The notes beneath the pieces are model-generated. The model did not search any database. It worked only from the letters and a program-made list of their open reading frames with translations, and was not told where the DNA came from. DNA of 42,584 bases, from positions 1-42,584 of the forward strand of contig JAKASX010000020.1 of assembly GCA_021818865.1 (NCBI GenBank). Direction: 5' to 3'. Below are positions 1 through 7,548 of the stretch, in pieces (the first letter of the stretch is position 1; each line of letters opens with the position of its first letter). The position numbers were made by a program, and so were the translations under genes. Source of the stretch: Acidobacteriota bacterium (GTDB lineage Bacteria > Acidobacteriota > Terriglobia > Acidiferrales > UBA7541).

Positions 1-768
1 GCCGAAAAAACCTACAAGCGCTACGTCTACCTGCGCGAGCAGAAATCGGTCAGCCCGCAGGAATTCGACGAAGTCGAAGCGAAGCAGCAAGCCGCCCAGG
101 CCATGCTCGCCGCCGCTCACGCTCGCGAGCAGCAGGCTGCCGCCGGTTACGAGCAGGCTTCCGAGCAATTGCGCGCCGCGCGTGCGGTTGTCAGCTACAC
201 GCGAATCGTCGCGCCGTTCGACGGCGTGGTGCAGCACCGGTTCGTGGATCCCGGCGCGATGGCCACGCCGGGCATGCCGCTGCTTTCCGTCGAAGGAACC
301 GCGGCGTATCGCCTGGTGGTCACCGTGGACGCGGAAAACGCCGCGGGAATCCGCGTCGGCGCCACGGTGCCTGTAGGGCTCGATGCCTTGCGCGGCCGAA
401 CGCTCACCGGCCGCGTGGCGGAAATCGAGCCGGGCGCCAATCCCGCCTCGCACACGCTCCAGGTCAAGATCGATTTGCCGCGCGATCCGGCGCTGCGCTC
501 GGGTCTGTTCGGCCGGGCGTGGTTCACCCACGGCACGCGGCAAGCGATCGTCGTTCCGCAGAGCGCGATCCTCGATCGCGGCCAGTTGCGCGGCATTTAC
601 GTGGTCGACGCCTCGAGCGTTATCCATTTCCGTCTGGTGACGCTCGGCGCCCAGGCCGCCGGCGAGCAGGGGCGCATCGCGCTCTCCGGGCTCGGGCCGG
701 GCGAGCGCGTCGTCACCGATCCCGGCGCGCGTGATCTGGATGGGAAAAAACTGGAGGCAGGGCGTTGA
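1..768 (+). CDS. RND efflux periplasmic adaptor (HlyD/MFP family), 5' truncated
   Basis: The reading frame is open from base 1, so the N-terminus with any signal peptide lies outside the window; 255 residues are visible. Residues about 1-60 are a heptad-like helical hairpin rich in Ala, Glu and Gln. Next comes the second half of a lipoyl-like domain (RIVAPFDGVV, then a DPGAMATPG turn), followed by beta-barrel and membrane-proximal segments ending in a VVPQSAIL stretch. This is the usual order in membrane fusion proteins that join an inner-membrane RND pump to an outer-membrane channel. The stop codon overlaps the TTG start of the RND permease, so the two are co-translated. The substrate cannot be told from the sequence, and the outer-membrane partner is not in the window. 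Confidence 0.9.
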   Translation, partial: AEKTYKRYVYLREQKSVSPQEFDEVEAKQQAAQAMLAAAHAREQQAAAGYEQASEQLRAARAVVSYTRIVAPFDGVVQHRFVDPGAMATPGMPLLSVEGTAAYRLVVTVDAENAAGIRVGATVPVGLDALRGRTLTGRVAEIEPGANPASHTLQVKIDLPRDPALRSGLFGRAWFTHGTRQAIVVPQSAILDRGQLRGIYVVDASSVIHFRLVTLGAQAAGEQGRIALSGLGPGERVVTDPGARDLDGKKLEAGR

Positions 769-3700
769 AAACCGGACTGGCGGGAAAAATCGCCCACGCG
801 TTCATCCATTCGCGGCTCACGCCGCTCGTCATCATTGGCTCTCTGCTTCTGGGCGTTTTCGCCGTGATGCAGACGCCGCGCGAAGAGGACCCGGAAATCG
901 TCGTCCCGATGCTCGATATCTTCGTCCAGATGCCCGGCGCTTCGCCGCGCGAAGTCGAGCAGCGCGTCGCCATCCCCATCGAAAAGCTGGTGAAGGAAAT
1001 CCCCGGCGTCAAGTACGTCTACTCCACCAGCATGCCCGGCGAGGCGCTCGTCACAGTGCGCTACGAAGTCGGCACGCCGCAGAACGACGCCGTGGTTCGC
1101 ACCTACAACAAGCTCTACGCCAATTTCGACAAGATCCCGCCCGGCGCCTCGCGTCCCTTGATCAAGGTGCGCTCGATTTACGACGTGCCGATCCTGGCGA
1201 TGACGTTCTGGGGCCCCGGCTACACCGCCTATCAGTTACGCCAGGTCGTCGAGGAGGTGAATCTTTCGGTCAAACCGGTGGAAAACGTCTCCGAAACGAC
1301 GATCATCGGCGGACCGCAGCGCGAATTGCGCGTCACGCTCGATCCGCAGCGCCTCGCCGCTTACCATTTAAGCCCGGCCGCGATCGCACAGGCCTTCCAG
1401 GTCTCGAATCAGCGCAGCATTTCGGGCAGCTTCGCGCAGGACAACCGCGAATTTCTAGTCCAGACGGGCCGGTTCATCGGCGATGCGACCGAAGCGCGTC
1501 GGCTCGTCGTCGGCGTGTTCGACGGCCAGCCAGTCTATCTGGGCGACGTCGCGAGTGTCGACGACGGCGCGGCCGAGCCCGATAACTACGTCTATTTCGG
1601 CGACGGCGGAGCCGTGAAGCGCGCGGACCATTCGGAATATCCCGCCATCACGCTCGCCGTCGCCAAGCGCCGCGGCACGAACGCCTCCATCGTGGCGCAG
1701 GCCGTGATTGCGAAGGTGAATTCGCTGCGCGGGGTGGTGATTCCCGATAACCTGCACGTGACGATCACGCGCGATTACGGCAAGACAGCAACGGAAAAGT
1801 CGAACGATCTGCTGAAGCACCTCCTCATCGCCACGCTCGCCGTTACGCTCCTCGTCGCACTCGCGCTCGGCTGGCGCGAATCGGGCGTCGTGCTCGTCGC
1901 CGTGCCGGTCACTCTCGCGCTCACGCTCTTCGTCTTCTATTTCCACGGCTACACGCTCAACCGCGTCACGCTCTTCGCGCTCATCTTTTCCATCGGCATC
2001 CTCGTCGACGACGCCATCGTCGTCGTCGAAAACATCGTCCGTCATTTCCGCTTGCCGCAAAATCAGGGCCGTCCCTGGAGCGACGTCGCCGTCGAAGCCG
2101 TGGACGAAGTCGGCAATCCGACCATTCTCGCCACGTTCGCCGTGATCGCGGCGATTCTGCCGATGGCGTTCGTCGGCGGGCTTATGGGTCCCTACATGCG
2201 CCCGATTCCCGTGGGCGCTTCGGGCGCGATGCTCTTCTCGCTGGCCGTTGCCTTCATCGTTTCGCCATGGGCCGCGCTGCGTTTGCTGCGCGGGCGCCAA
2301 AAAGAGACCGAGCACATTGACGAAAGCCAGACGTGGACGCGCCGACTCTATCGCCGCGTGATGACCCCGCTCGTCGAAAGCAGCCTGAAACGCTGGATTT
2401 TTTTCGCCGGCGTCGTGGCGCTCCTGCTCGCCGCCTGCGCGCTCATCCCTCTGAAGATGGTTCTGGTCAAGATGCTCCCGTTCGACAACAAGAGCGAAAT
2501 GCAGGTGGTCGTCGATATGCCGTCGGGAACCCCGCTCGAACAGACCCTCGCCGCCGAACAGGCCATCGGCCGCTACCTCGCCAAACAGCCGCTCGTCGCC
2601 AACTATCAGGTCTACGCCGGCACGTCGAGCCCCTACAACTTCAACGGGCTCGTTCGCCACTACTACCTGCGCCGCGCTCCCTATCAGGGCGATATTCAGG
2701 TGAATCTCGTTCCCTCCGCCGATCGCAGCGAGCAGAGCCATCAGGTAGCGCTCTCGATTCGCGGCCCCATCGATCAAATCGCCAAGCAGTGGAAGGCTCG
2801 CGTCAAAATCGCCGAAGTTCCGCCTGGCCCGCCGGTGCTGGCGACGCTCGTCGCCGAGGTCTACGGACCCTCCTACAGTCAGCAGATCGCGCTCGCTCGC
2901 CAGGTTCGCCAGATTTTCAAGGAGACGCCCGGCGTGGTGGACGTGGACTGGATGATGAACCTGCACCAGAAGCAGCTCGATTTCCAGGTCGAGCAGGATA
3001 AGGCCGCGCTCGCCGGAATTTCCGCGGCGGAAATCACTCAATCGACCGCGATCGCGCTGGGCGGCGAAAACGTTGGTCTGATGCACGTGCCCGATAGCCG
3101 CGCGGACGTTCCCATCCACATCCAGCTTTCGCGCGAAAGCCGCTCCGGCGAGAACGCCCTGCGCGGCCTTTTTCTCAACGGCGCCGGCGGCTCGATGGTG
3201 CCGCTCGGTTCCCTCGTGCGGGTCGAGGAGCAGACCGCCCCGCACGACATATACCGTAAGAATCTGCAGCAGGTCGTCTACGTCACCGGCGACGTCGCCG
3301 GCGGCGAGGAGAGCCCGGTTTACGCCATCCTCAAAATGAAAAAGGCGATTGCCGCGCTCAAAATTCCCGAAGGCTACCAGGTCCAGCAGTATTACACCGG
3401 CCCTCCGCCCTCCACGCAAAAGCTCGCCGTCACCTGGGACGGTGAATGGCACATCACCTACGAAGTCTTTCGCGATCTCGGCATCGCCTTCGCCGCCGTG
3501 CTCGTACTCATCTACGTGCTCGTGGTAGGCTGGTTCGACTCCTACCTCGTGCCGCTAGTGATTATGGCCCCGATCCCGCTTACGCTGATCGGCATCTTGC
3601 CGGCCCACGCGCTCGCCGGAGCGTTTTTCACCGCGACTTCGATGATCGGCTTCATCGCCGGCGCCGGCATCATCGTCAGGAACTCGATCATCCTCGTGGA

Positions 3701-3968
3701 TTTCATCGAGTTGCGCCTGGCGCAAGGAATGCCGCTCGACGAAGCCGTTATCGACGCTGGCGCAGTTCGCTTCCGTCCCGTTCTGCTCACCGCGCTGGCT
3801 GTTGTCGTCGGCGCGAGCCCGATTTTGTTCGATCCGATCTTTCAAGGCCTGGCGATTTCGCTGATGGCCGGTGGCATCGCTTCCACGCTGCTCTCGTTCC
3901 TGGCAGTTCCTCTGCTCTACTACGTGATTCAAAAGCGTCGAATCGGCAACAAGGAGGCAAGAGCATGA
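765..3968 (+). CDS. RND efflux permease (AcrB/MexB superfamily)
   Basis: This proton-driven inner-membrane pump has 1067 residues, normal for the family. The start is TTG at 765, overlapping the adaptor stop. The first membrane helix is at about residues 18-36, followed by a large periplasmic porter domain, a helix block, a second porter domain and a final helix block. The proton-relay pair D415-D416 in the fourth helix (GILVDDAIVVVENI) is present. A final helix block with GIIVRNSIILVDF and PVLLTALAVVVG is typical of RND permeases. Regions after the first helix (EEDPEIVVPM, MPGASPREVEQ) match the hydrophobic/amphiphilic efflux branch, but I cannot separate drug efflux from metal or lipid export. 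It sits in an operon with the adaptor and a small membrane protein. Confidence 0.93.
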   Translation: MKTGLAGKIAHAFIHSRLTPLVIIGSLLLGVFAVMQTPREEDPEIVVPMLDIFVQMPGASPREVEQRVAIPIEKLVKEIPGVKYVYSTSMPGEALVTVRYEVGTPQNDAVVRTYNKLYANFDKIPPGASRPLIKVRSIYDVPILAMTFWGPGYTAYQLRQVVEEVNLSVKPVENVSETTIIGGPQRELRVTLDPQRLAAYHLSPAAIAQAFQVSNQRSISGSFAQDNREFLVQTGRFIGDATEARRLVVGVFDGQPVYLGDVASVDDGAAEPDNYVYFGDGGAVKRADHSEYPAITLAVAKRRGTNASIVAQAVIAKVNSLRGVVIPDNLHVTITRDYGKTATEKSNDLLKHLLIATLAVTLLVALALGWRESGVVLVAVPVTLALTLFVFYFHGYTLNRVTLFALIFSIGILVDDAIVVVENIVRHFRLPQNQGRPWSDVAVEAVDEVGNPTILATFAVIAAILPMAFVGGLMGPYMRPIPVGASGAMLFSLAVAFIVSPWAALRLLRGRQKETEHIDESQTWTRRLYRRVMTPLVESSLKRWIFFAGVVALLLAACALIPLKMVLVKMLPFDNKSEMQVVVDMPSGTPLEQTLAAEQAIGRYLAKQPLVANYQVYAGTSSPYNFNGLVRHYYLRRAPYQGDIQVNLVPSADRSEQSHQVALSIRGPIDQIAKQWKARVKIAEVPPGPPVLATLVAEVYGPSYSQQIALARQVRQIFKETPGVVDVDWMMNLHQKQLDFQVEQDKAALAGISAAEITQSTAIALGGENVGLMHVPDSRADVPIHIQLSRESRSGENALRGLFLNGAGGSMVPLGSLVRVEEQTAPHDIYRKNLQQVVYVTGDVAGGEESPVYAILKMKKAIAALKIPEGYQVQQYYTGPPPSTQKLAVTWDGEWHITYEVFRDLGIAFAAVLVLIYVLVVGWFDSYLVPLVIMAPIPLTLIGILPAHALAGAFFTATSMIGFIAGAGIIVRNSIILVDFIELRLAQGMPLDEAVIDAGAVRFRPVLLTALAVVVGASPILFDPIFQGLAISLMAGGIASTLLSFLAVPLLYYVIQKRRIGNKEARA

Positions 3969-4171
3969 CTATCGAAAGAATGTTGCGGGCGATTGCGGGA
4001 GCGTTTGTGCTGGCTTCGCTCGCGCTCGGATACTGGGTGAATCCGAACTGGTATTGGTTCACCGCGTTCGTCGGCCTCAACCTGTTCCAGTCGGCATTCA
4101 CCAACTGGTGCCCGATGATGTGGTTCCTGCGCAAGCTGGGCGTCGGGGAAGCCAGGCCCGCCGGCGCCTGA
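3965..4171 (+). CDS. Small membrane protein, DUF2892 (YgaP transmembrane-like)
   Basis: This is a 68-residue protein with two closely spaced hydrophobic segments (about residues 9-24 and 30-46), followed by the NWCPMMWFLRKLGV motif. A Trp-Cys-Pro triplet with a basic Leu-Gly tail is characteristic of DUF2892, the membrane segment found at the end of YgaP rhodaneses. Its ATG overlaps the permease stop (ATGA), so it is translationally coupled to the efflux pump. Function is unknown. Free-standing DUF2892 proteins are common near sulfur and redox genes, and the single Cys could be redox active, which is inference. No cysteine-rich rhodanese domain is attached here. Confidence 0.8.
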   Translation: MTIERMLRAIAGAFVLASLALGYWVNPNWYWFTAFVGLNLFQSAFTNWCPMMWFLRKLGVGEARPAGA

Positions 4172-4279
4172 AGCGCTCGAAACGCGCGCCCAGAGCGCCT
4201 GTCCGCGCCGCATCCGCTCACGCTGGCAGCGCCGCGCGGCGCGAGCGGTGCATCTCTGGCCGCTGAAAGGAGCATCGGA

Positions 4280-5128
4280 ATGTCTGCCTTCGCACCGAAA
4301 CAGATTCTCTGCGCCGTGGATTTGGGTCCGTCCTCGCGCCTGGTCGCCGGCTGGGCCCGGCTCTTCGCCGAGGCGTTTCACGCCCGCGTCGAACTGCTGC
4401 ACGCCGATTGGTTTGAGCCGCCGCGCTATTTCACTCCGGCCCAGATTCAGGCGCTCACCGAGGAAGCCGCGCAGCGCAAAGCGAAACTTGTCGAGGAACT
4501 CGGCCGCGTGGGCGCCGAAGTCTTCGGGCCACGCGCCGAATTCGCCGCGAGCGTGATCGAAGGCCATCCGATTCCGGTTTTGCGCGACTACCTGGAAAGT
4601 CGCAAGCCCGGCCTCGTCGTTCTTGGCAGCCACGGCCGCAGCGGCGTAGCCCGACTGATGCTGGGATCGGTTGCGGAAAACGTCGTCAGGGAATCCGGCT
4701 GCCCGGCGCTGGTCGCCCGCGGCGCGGAAACGGCTCCGCTCTCCATCGGCAGGATTTTGTGCCCGGTGACGTTGACGGAATCCGGCCGCCGCTGCCTCGA
4801 AACGTCCACCGCGCTTGCCGCTGCCTTCGGCGCCCGGCTCGACGTCCTCCACGCCGCCGAGCATCCCGATGCGCATCCGGAAGAAATTCACCAGCAACTT
4901 TGTCAGTGGGTTCCGCGCGAAGCGCGCCAGGCCTGCCAGATCACCGAAATCGTTCGCCGGGGAAACGCGGCCGAGCAGATCATCCTTCACGCCCGCGAGC
5001 ACGCGGTGGACCTGATCGTTCTCAGCGCCGAGCGCAAGCCTTTGCTCGAAATCACCACGCTCGGCACCACCACCGAGCGCGTCGTGCGCCACAGCCCATG
5101 CTCGGTGCTCGTTCTCCCGCTCGCCTAG
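4280..5128 (+). CDS. Tandem universal stress protein (UspA family)
   Basis: The 282 residues form two Usp domains, about residues 1-145 and 150-282. The first carries the nucleotide-binding signature GSHGRSGVARLMLGSVAENVV, a G-2x-G-9x-G-S pattern, and begins with KQILCAVDLG. The second begins with GRILCPVTLT and ends in a degenerate version (LSAERKPLLEITTLGTT), where the first glycines are replaced, so probably only one half binds ATP. The start is supported by AAGGAG about 8 bases upstream of ATG 4280. Tandem Usp proteins are cytoplasmic and linked to energy stress and growth arrest in many bacteria. Here it lies between an efflux operon and a respiratory module, which fits but does not prove a stress or low-energy role. 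Confidence 0.9.
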   Translation: MSAFAPKQILCAVDLGPSSRLVAGWARLFAEAFHARVELLHADWFEPPRYFTPAQIQALTEEAAQRKAKLVEELGRVGAEVFGPRAEFAASVIEGHPIPVLRDYLESRKPGLVVLGSHGRSGVARLMLGSVAENVVRESGCPALVARGAETAPLSIGRILCPVTLTESGRRCLETSTALAAAFGARLDVLHAAEHPDAHPEEIHQQLCQWVPREARQACQITEIVRRGNAAEQIILHAREHAVDLIVLSAERKPLLEITTLGTTTERVVRHSPCSVLVLPLA

Positions 5129-5644
5129 CCGGCCGGCGCGAAAAGGGCTAACGAAACCGGGATATTTCCGCGGCGCATTCTCCCGCAAGGTGCCACGAAG
5201 GCGCTCCCGTTCCTCTGAGCGAAGCAACGCACGCGGGCGTGAAAACACCCTACGCGATGCTTTTCGACGGTATCAGCCGGGCGATTTGTCGTGTAAACTT
5301 CGCGTTTTACGTCGTTTAGCCCCTATCTGCCGACCGTCTTAATGGAACCCGACATGCCGTAGACCATTGCGGCTGCTGCTCCCTCGAGCGGCCAGGAACG
5401 ACGGCCAACGTGTCAAATGAGGTCGTGCACCGGGCTGGAGGCAAAAGGAATTCCGCTCCTCTTCACCGGGTTTTGGATCCCAGCCTCCGCAAGCTATCCG
5501 TTATCCCACGGCAAAACATTTGCGATTCGCTTCCCTCCTGCGCCGCGCAAGATTGGGCGCGGCGGCGGGCCTGAATCGGCTCTCGCCATCCGGCGGAGCC
5601 GATCTCGACGAAGCACTTTCAAACCGGTGGAAGGCCTGGTGACA
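5129..5644. other. Intergenic region upstream of the nonahaem cytochrome operon
   Basis: This 516-base stretch has no convincing gene. The cytochrome frame stays open back to 5417, but that extension is rich in Arg, Ser and Pro, is not a signal peptide and has no ribosome site, so I treat it as noncoding. An imperfect inverted repeat GTAAAC...GTTTTAC at 5293-5310 is locally AT-rich in otherwise GC-rich DNA and could be an operator or part of a promoter. No clear -35/-10 pair was found. Because the cytochrome operon starts after it, the region probably holds that operon's promoter. Confidence 0.4.
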
Positions 5645-6754
5645 ATGCGCGGAAAAACGACGAGAGGCCGACGGGGAATCGAACGGGCGAAATACAAGAC
5701 AGCGGGATGGCTGCTCGGCCTGCTGACCGTGTTCGCCTTTGGGCCGCGCGTGGCCGCGCAGCGTCTGATCGCCGCGGCTTCGAGCCCGTCGAATAGCGAT
5801 TGCCTCGCCTGCCACGGCAATCCCTCCTTTTCCATCCAGCTCGGCGACGGAGAAACGCTCTCGCTCTACGTCAACCAGAAAGATTTCGCGCATTCGGTGC
5901 ATTCCGGCCTCGCCTGCACCGATTGCCACAGCGACATCACTTCAATTCCGCACGCGGCCAGGACTTTTCCCAACCGACGTGCCGTCTCGCTCGCCTTCTA
6001 CCAACTCTGCCGGCAATGCCATTTCGAGCAGTACACGCGCCTGCTCGACGGCATCCATTTCGACGCCCTGTCGAAGGGCAACAGCAACGCGCCCACCTGC
6101 GTGGATTGCCACGGCGCTCATTCCATTACGCCGCCCAATCGTCCCCGCACGCGCATTTCCGATACCTGCGCCCGCTGCCACGCCAAGGTCGCCAAGGCCT
6201 ACGCCGGCAGCGTCCACGGTCAGGCTCTCGCCCAGGGAAACAGCGACGTTCCCGTTTGCACCGATTGCCATCACGCCCACGACATCTCGAATCCGCTTTC
6301 TTCCCAGTGGCACCTCTCGATCCCGCAGCTCTGCGCCCGCTGCCACAGCGACCGCAAAACCATGCAGAAATACGGCATCTCCACCGATGTGCTCACCACC
6401 TATCTCAACGATTTTCACGGCATGACGGCTTCGCTCGAGCGCTCCGAGCGCGTCGCTCCCTCCCAATTCACCGTCACCTGCACCGATTGCCACGGCGTGC
6501 ACGACATCGAACGCGTGGATTCTGCGGGACTCGAGCGCATCAAGGGACACTTGCTCGCCGTTTGCCAGCGATGCCATCCCCGCGCGACGGCCAATTTCCC
6601 TTCGGCCTGGATCGGCCACTACGAGCCGAGCCTTCAGCACGCCCCGCTCGTTTACGCGGTCAAGCTGTTCTACGCGTTTTTCATTCCCTTCACGATCATC
6701 GGGCTGTCGCTTCAAATTCTGCTGCATCTCTGGCGCGTGGTGGTGAACCGATGA
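5645..6754 (+). CDS. Membrane-anchored nonahaem cytochrome c
   Basis: The 369-residue protein begins with a basic N-terminus and a hydrophobic export segment (about residues 20-38, WLLGLLTVFAF). Nine CXXCH haem c motifs lie between residues 53 and 311: CLACH, CTDCH, CRQCH, CVDCH, CARCH, CTDCH, CARCH, CTDCH and CQRCH. A membrane helix at about residues 336-360 anchors the C-terminus. Many additional His residues are available as distal ligands. The next gene, a cytochrome b, overlaps it by four bases (ATGA). Nine c haems plus a cytochrome b match the parts of Geobacter CbcL, but here on two polypeptides, as in CbcAB-type pairs. The likely role is electron transfer between the quinone pool and periplasmic or extracellular partners. 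Direction and partner are inference. The ATG at 5645 was chosen because it gives the export signal. Confidence 0.9.
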   Translation: MRGKTTRGRRGIERAKYKTAGWLLGLLTVFAFGPRVAAQRLIAAASSPSNSDCLACHGNPSFSIQLGDGETLSLYVNQKDFAHSVHSGLACTDCHSDITSIPHAARTFPNRRAVSLAFYQLCRQCHFEQYTRLLDGIHFDALSKGNSNAPTCVDCHGAHSITPPNRPRTRISDTCARCHAKVAKAYAGSVHGQALAQGNSDVPVCTDCHHAHDISNPLSSQWHLSIPQLCARCHSDRKTMQKYGISTDVLTTYLNDFHGMTASLERSERVAPSQFTVTCTDCHGVHDIERVDSAGLERIKGHLLAVCQRCHPRATANFPSAWIGHYEPSLQHAPLVYAVKLFYAFFIPFTIIGLSLQILLHLWRVVVNR

Positions 6755-7497
6755 AAGACTACGTGATCCGATTCTCCGTGTGGGAACGCGTCGAGCATGC
6801 CGCGGTGACCGTGCTTTTCCTCGTCCTCGCCGTCACCGGCCTTCCGCAGGAATTTTTCTGGCAGTCCTGGGCGCGCTGGCTGATTCTGGTGATGGGTGGA
6901 ATCGAGCGCGTGCGCTGGGTCCATCGCGGCGCGGGTATCCTGTTTGCCGTTTTGGTCGCGTCCCACCTCGCCATCGCGCTCGTGCAGGTGAGCACCCGCC
7001 GAGTCAAGCCCTCGCTCGTGCCCACGCGCAAGGACTTCCGCGACGCCGTGACGATGATGCGCTATTACCTGCGCCTTGCTGACGAGCCGCCGCGCTTCGA
7101 CCGTTTCGACTATCGCCAGAAATTCGAATACTGGGGCATGGTGATCGGTTCGGCGGCGATCATCGTCACCGGCTTCATGCTCTATTTTCCCGTCGAAACG
7201 GCGCGGCTGCTCCCCGGCGAAGTGATTCCCGCGGCCTTGCTGTTGCACGGCCGCGAAGGTTTGCTCGCCTTTCTCGTCATCATCATCTGGCACCTCTACA
7301 ACGCCCATCTCTCGCCCGATGTGTTTCCCTTCGATCCCAGCATTTTCACGGGAAAAGTGAGCGTCGAGCGCATGGAGAAAGAGCACGGGCTCGAATACGA
7401 CCGCTTGCAGGCGGCCGAGCAGCTGAAACGCGCCGAAGCGGCTCCGGCGAAATCCGCGCCGCCTGCGGGAACCGGCTCCGCGAAGCCCGGCTTGTAA
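6751..7497 (+). CDS. Dihaem cytochrome b subunit (cytochrome b561/FdnI/HydC-like)
   Basis: This 248-residue membrane protein has four main hydrophobic segments. Histidines sit where b-haem ligands are expected: WERVEHAAV at the first helix, WVHRGAG and ASHLAIAL around the second, and LLHGREG and IWHLYNAHL around the last pair. The C-terminal 45 residues are charged and Ala/Pro-rich and lie outside the membrane. The gene overlaps the nonahaem cytochrome by ATGA, so the two products are probably made together. Members of this superfamily exchange electrons with quinones for formate dehydrogenases, hydrogenases and multihaem cytochromes. Here it is probably the quinone-reacting partner of the nonahaem protein. 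It is distinct from the hydrogenase's own cytochrome b at 14001. Confidence 0.88.
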   Translation: MKDYVIRFSVWERVEHAAVTVLFLVLAVTGLPQEFFWQSWARWLILVMGGIERVRWVHRGAGILFAVLVASHLAIALVQVSTRRVKPSLVPTRKDFRDAVTMMRYYLRLADEPPRFDRFDYRQKFEYWGMVIGSAAIIVTGFMLYFPVETARLLPGEVIPAALLLHGREGLLAFLVIIIWHLYNAHLSPDVFPFDPSIFTGKVSVERMEKEHGLEYDRLQAAEQLKRAEAAPAKSAPPAGTGSAKPGL

Positions 7498-7548
7498 GGA
7501 CGAGTTGCAGCGCGGATAAATCCCGAATCCTTCGGGGAGGTCGAGCGG

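Noticed and set aside
1455-3452. Long minus-strand frame of 665 codons over the RND permease
   Set aside because: It lies antisense to a well-matched permease. Its composition (Arg, Glu, Asp and Gly-rich) is the shadow expected from GC-rich third positions, and no domain is visible.
5417-5644. N-terminal extension of the nonahaem cytochrome
   Set aside because: It is Arg/Ser/Pro-rich, has no ribosome site and would bury the signal peptide, so ATG 5645 is preferred.
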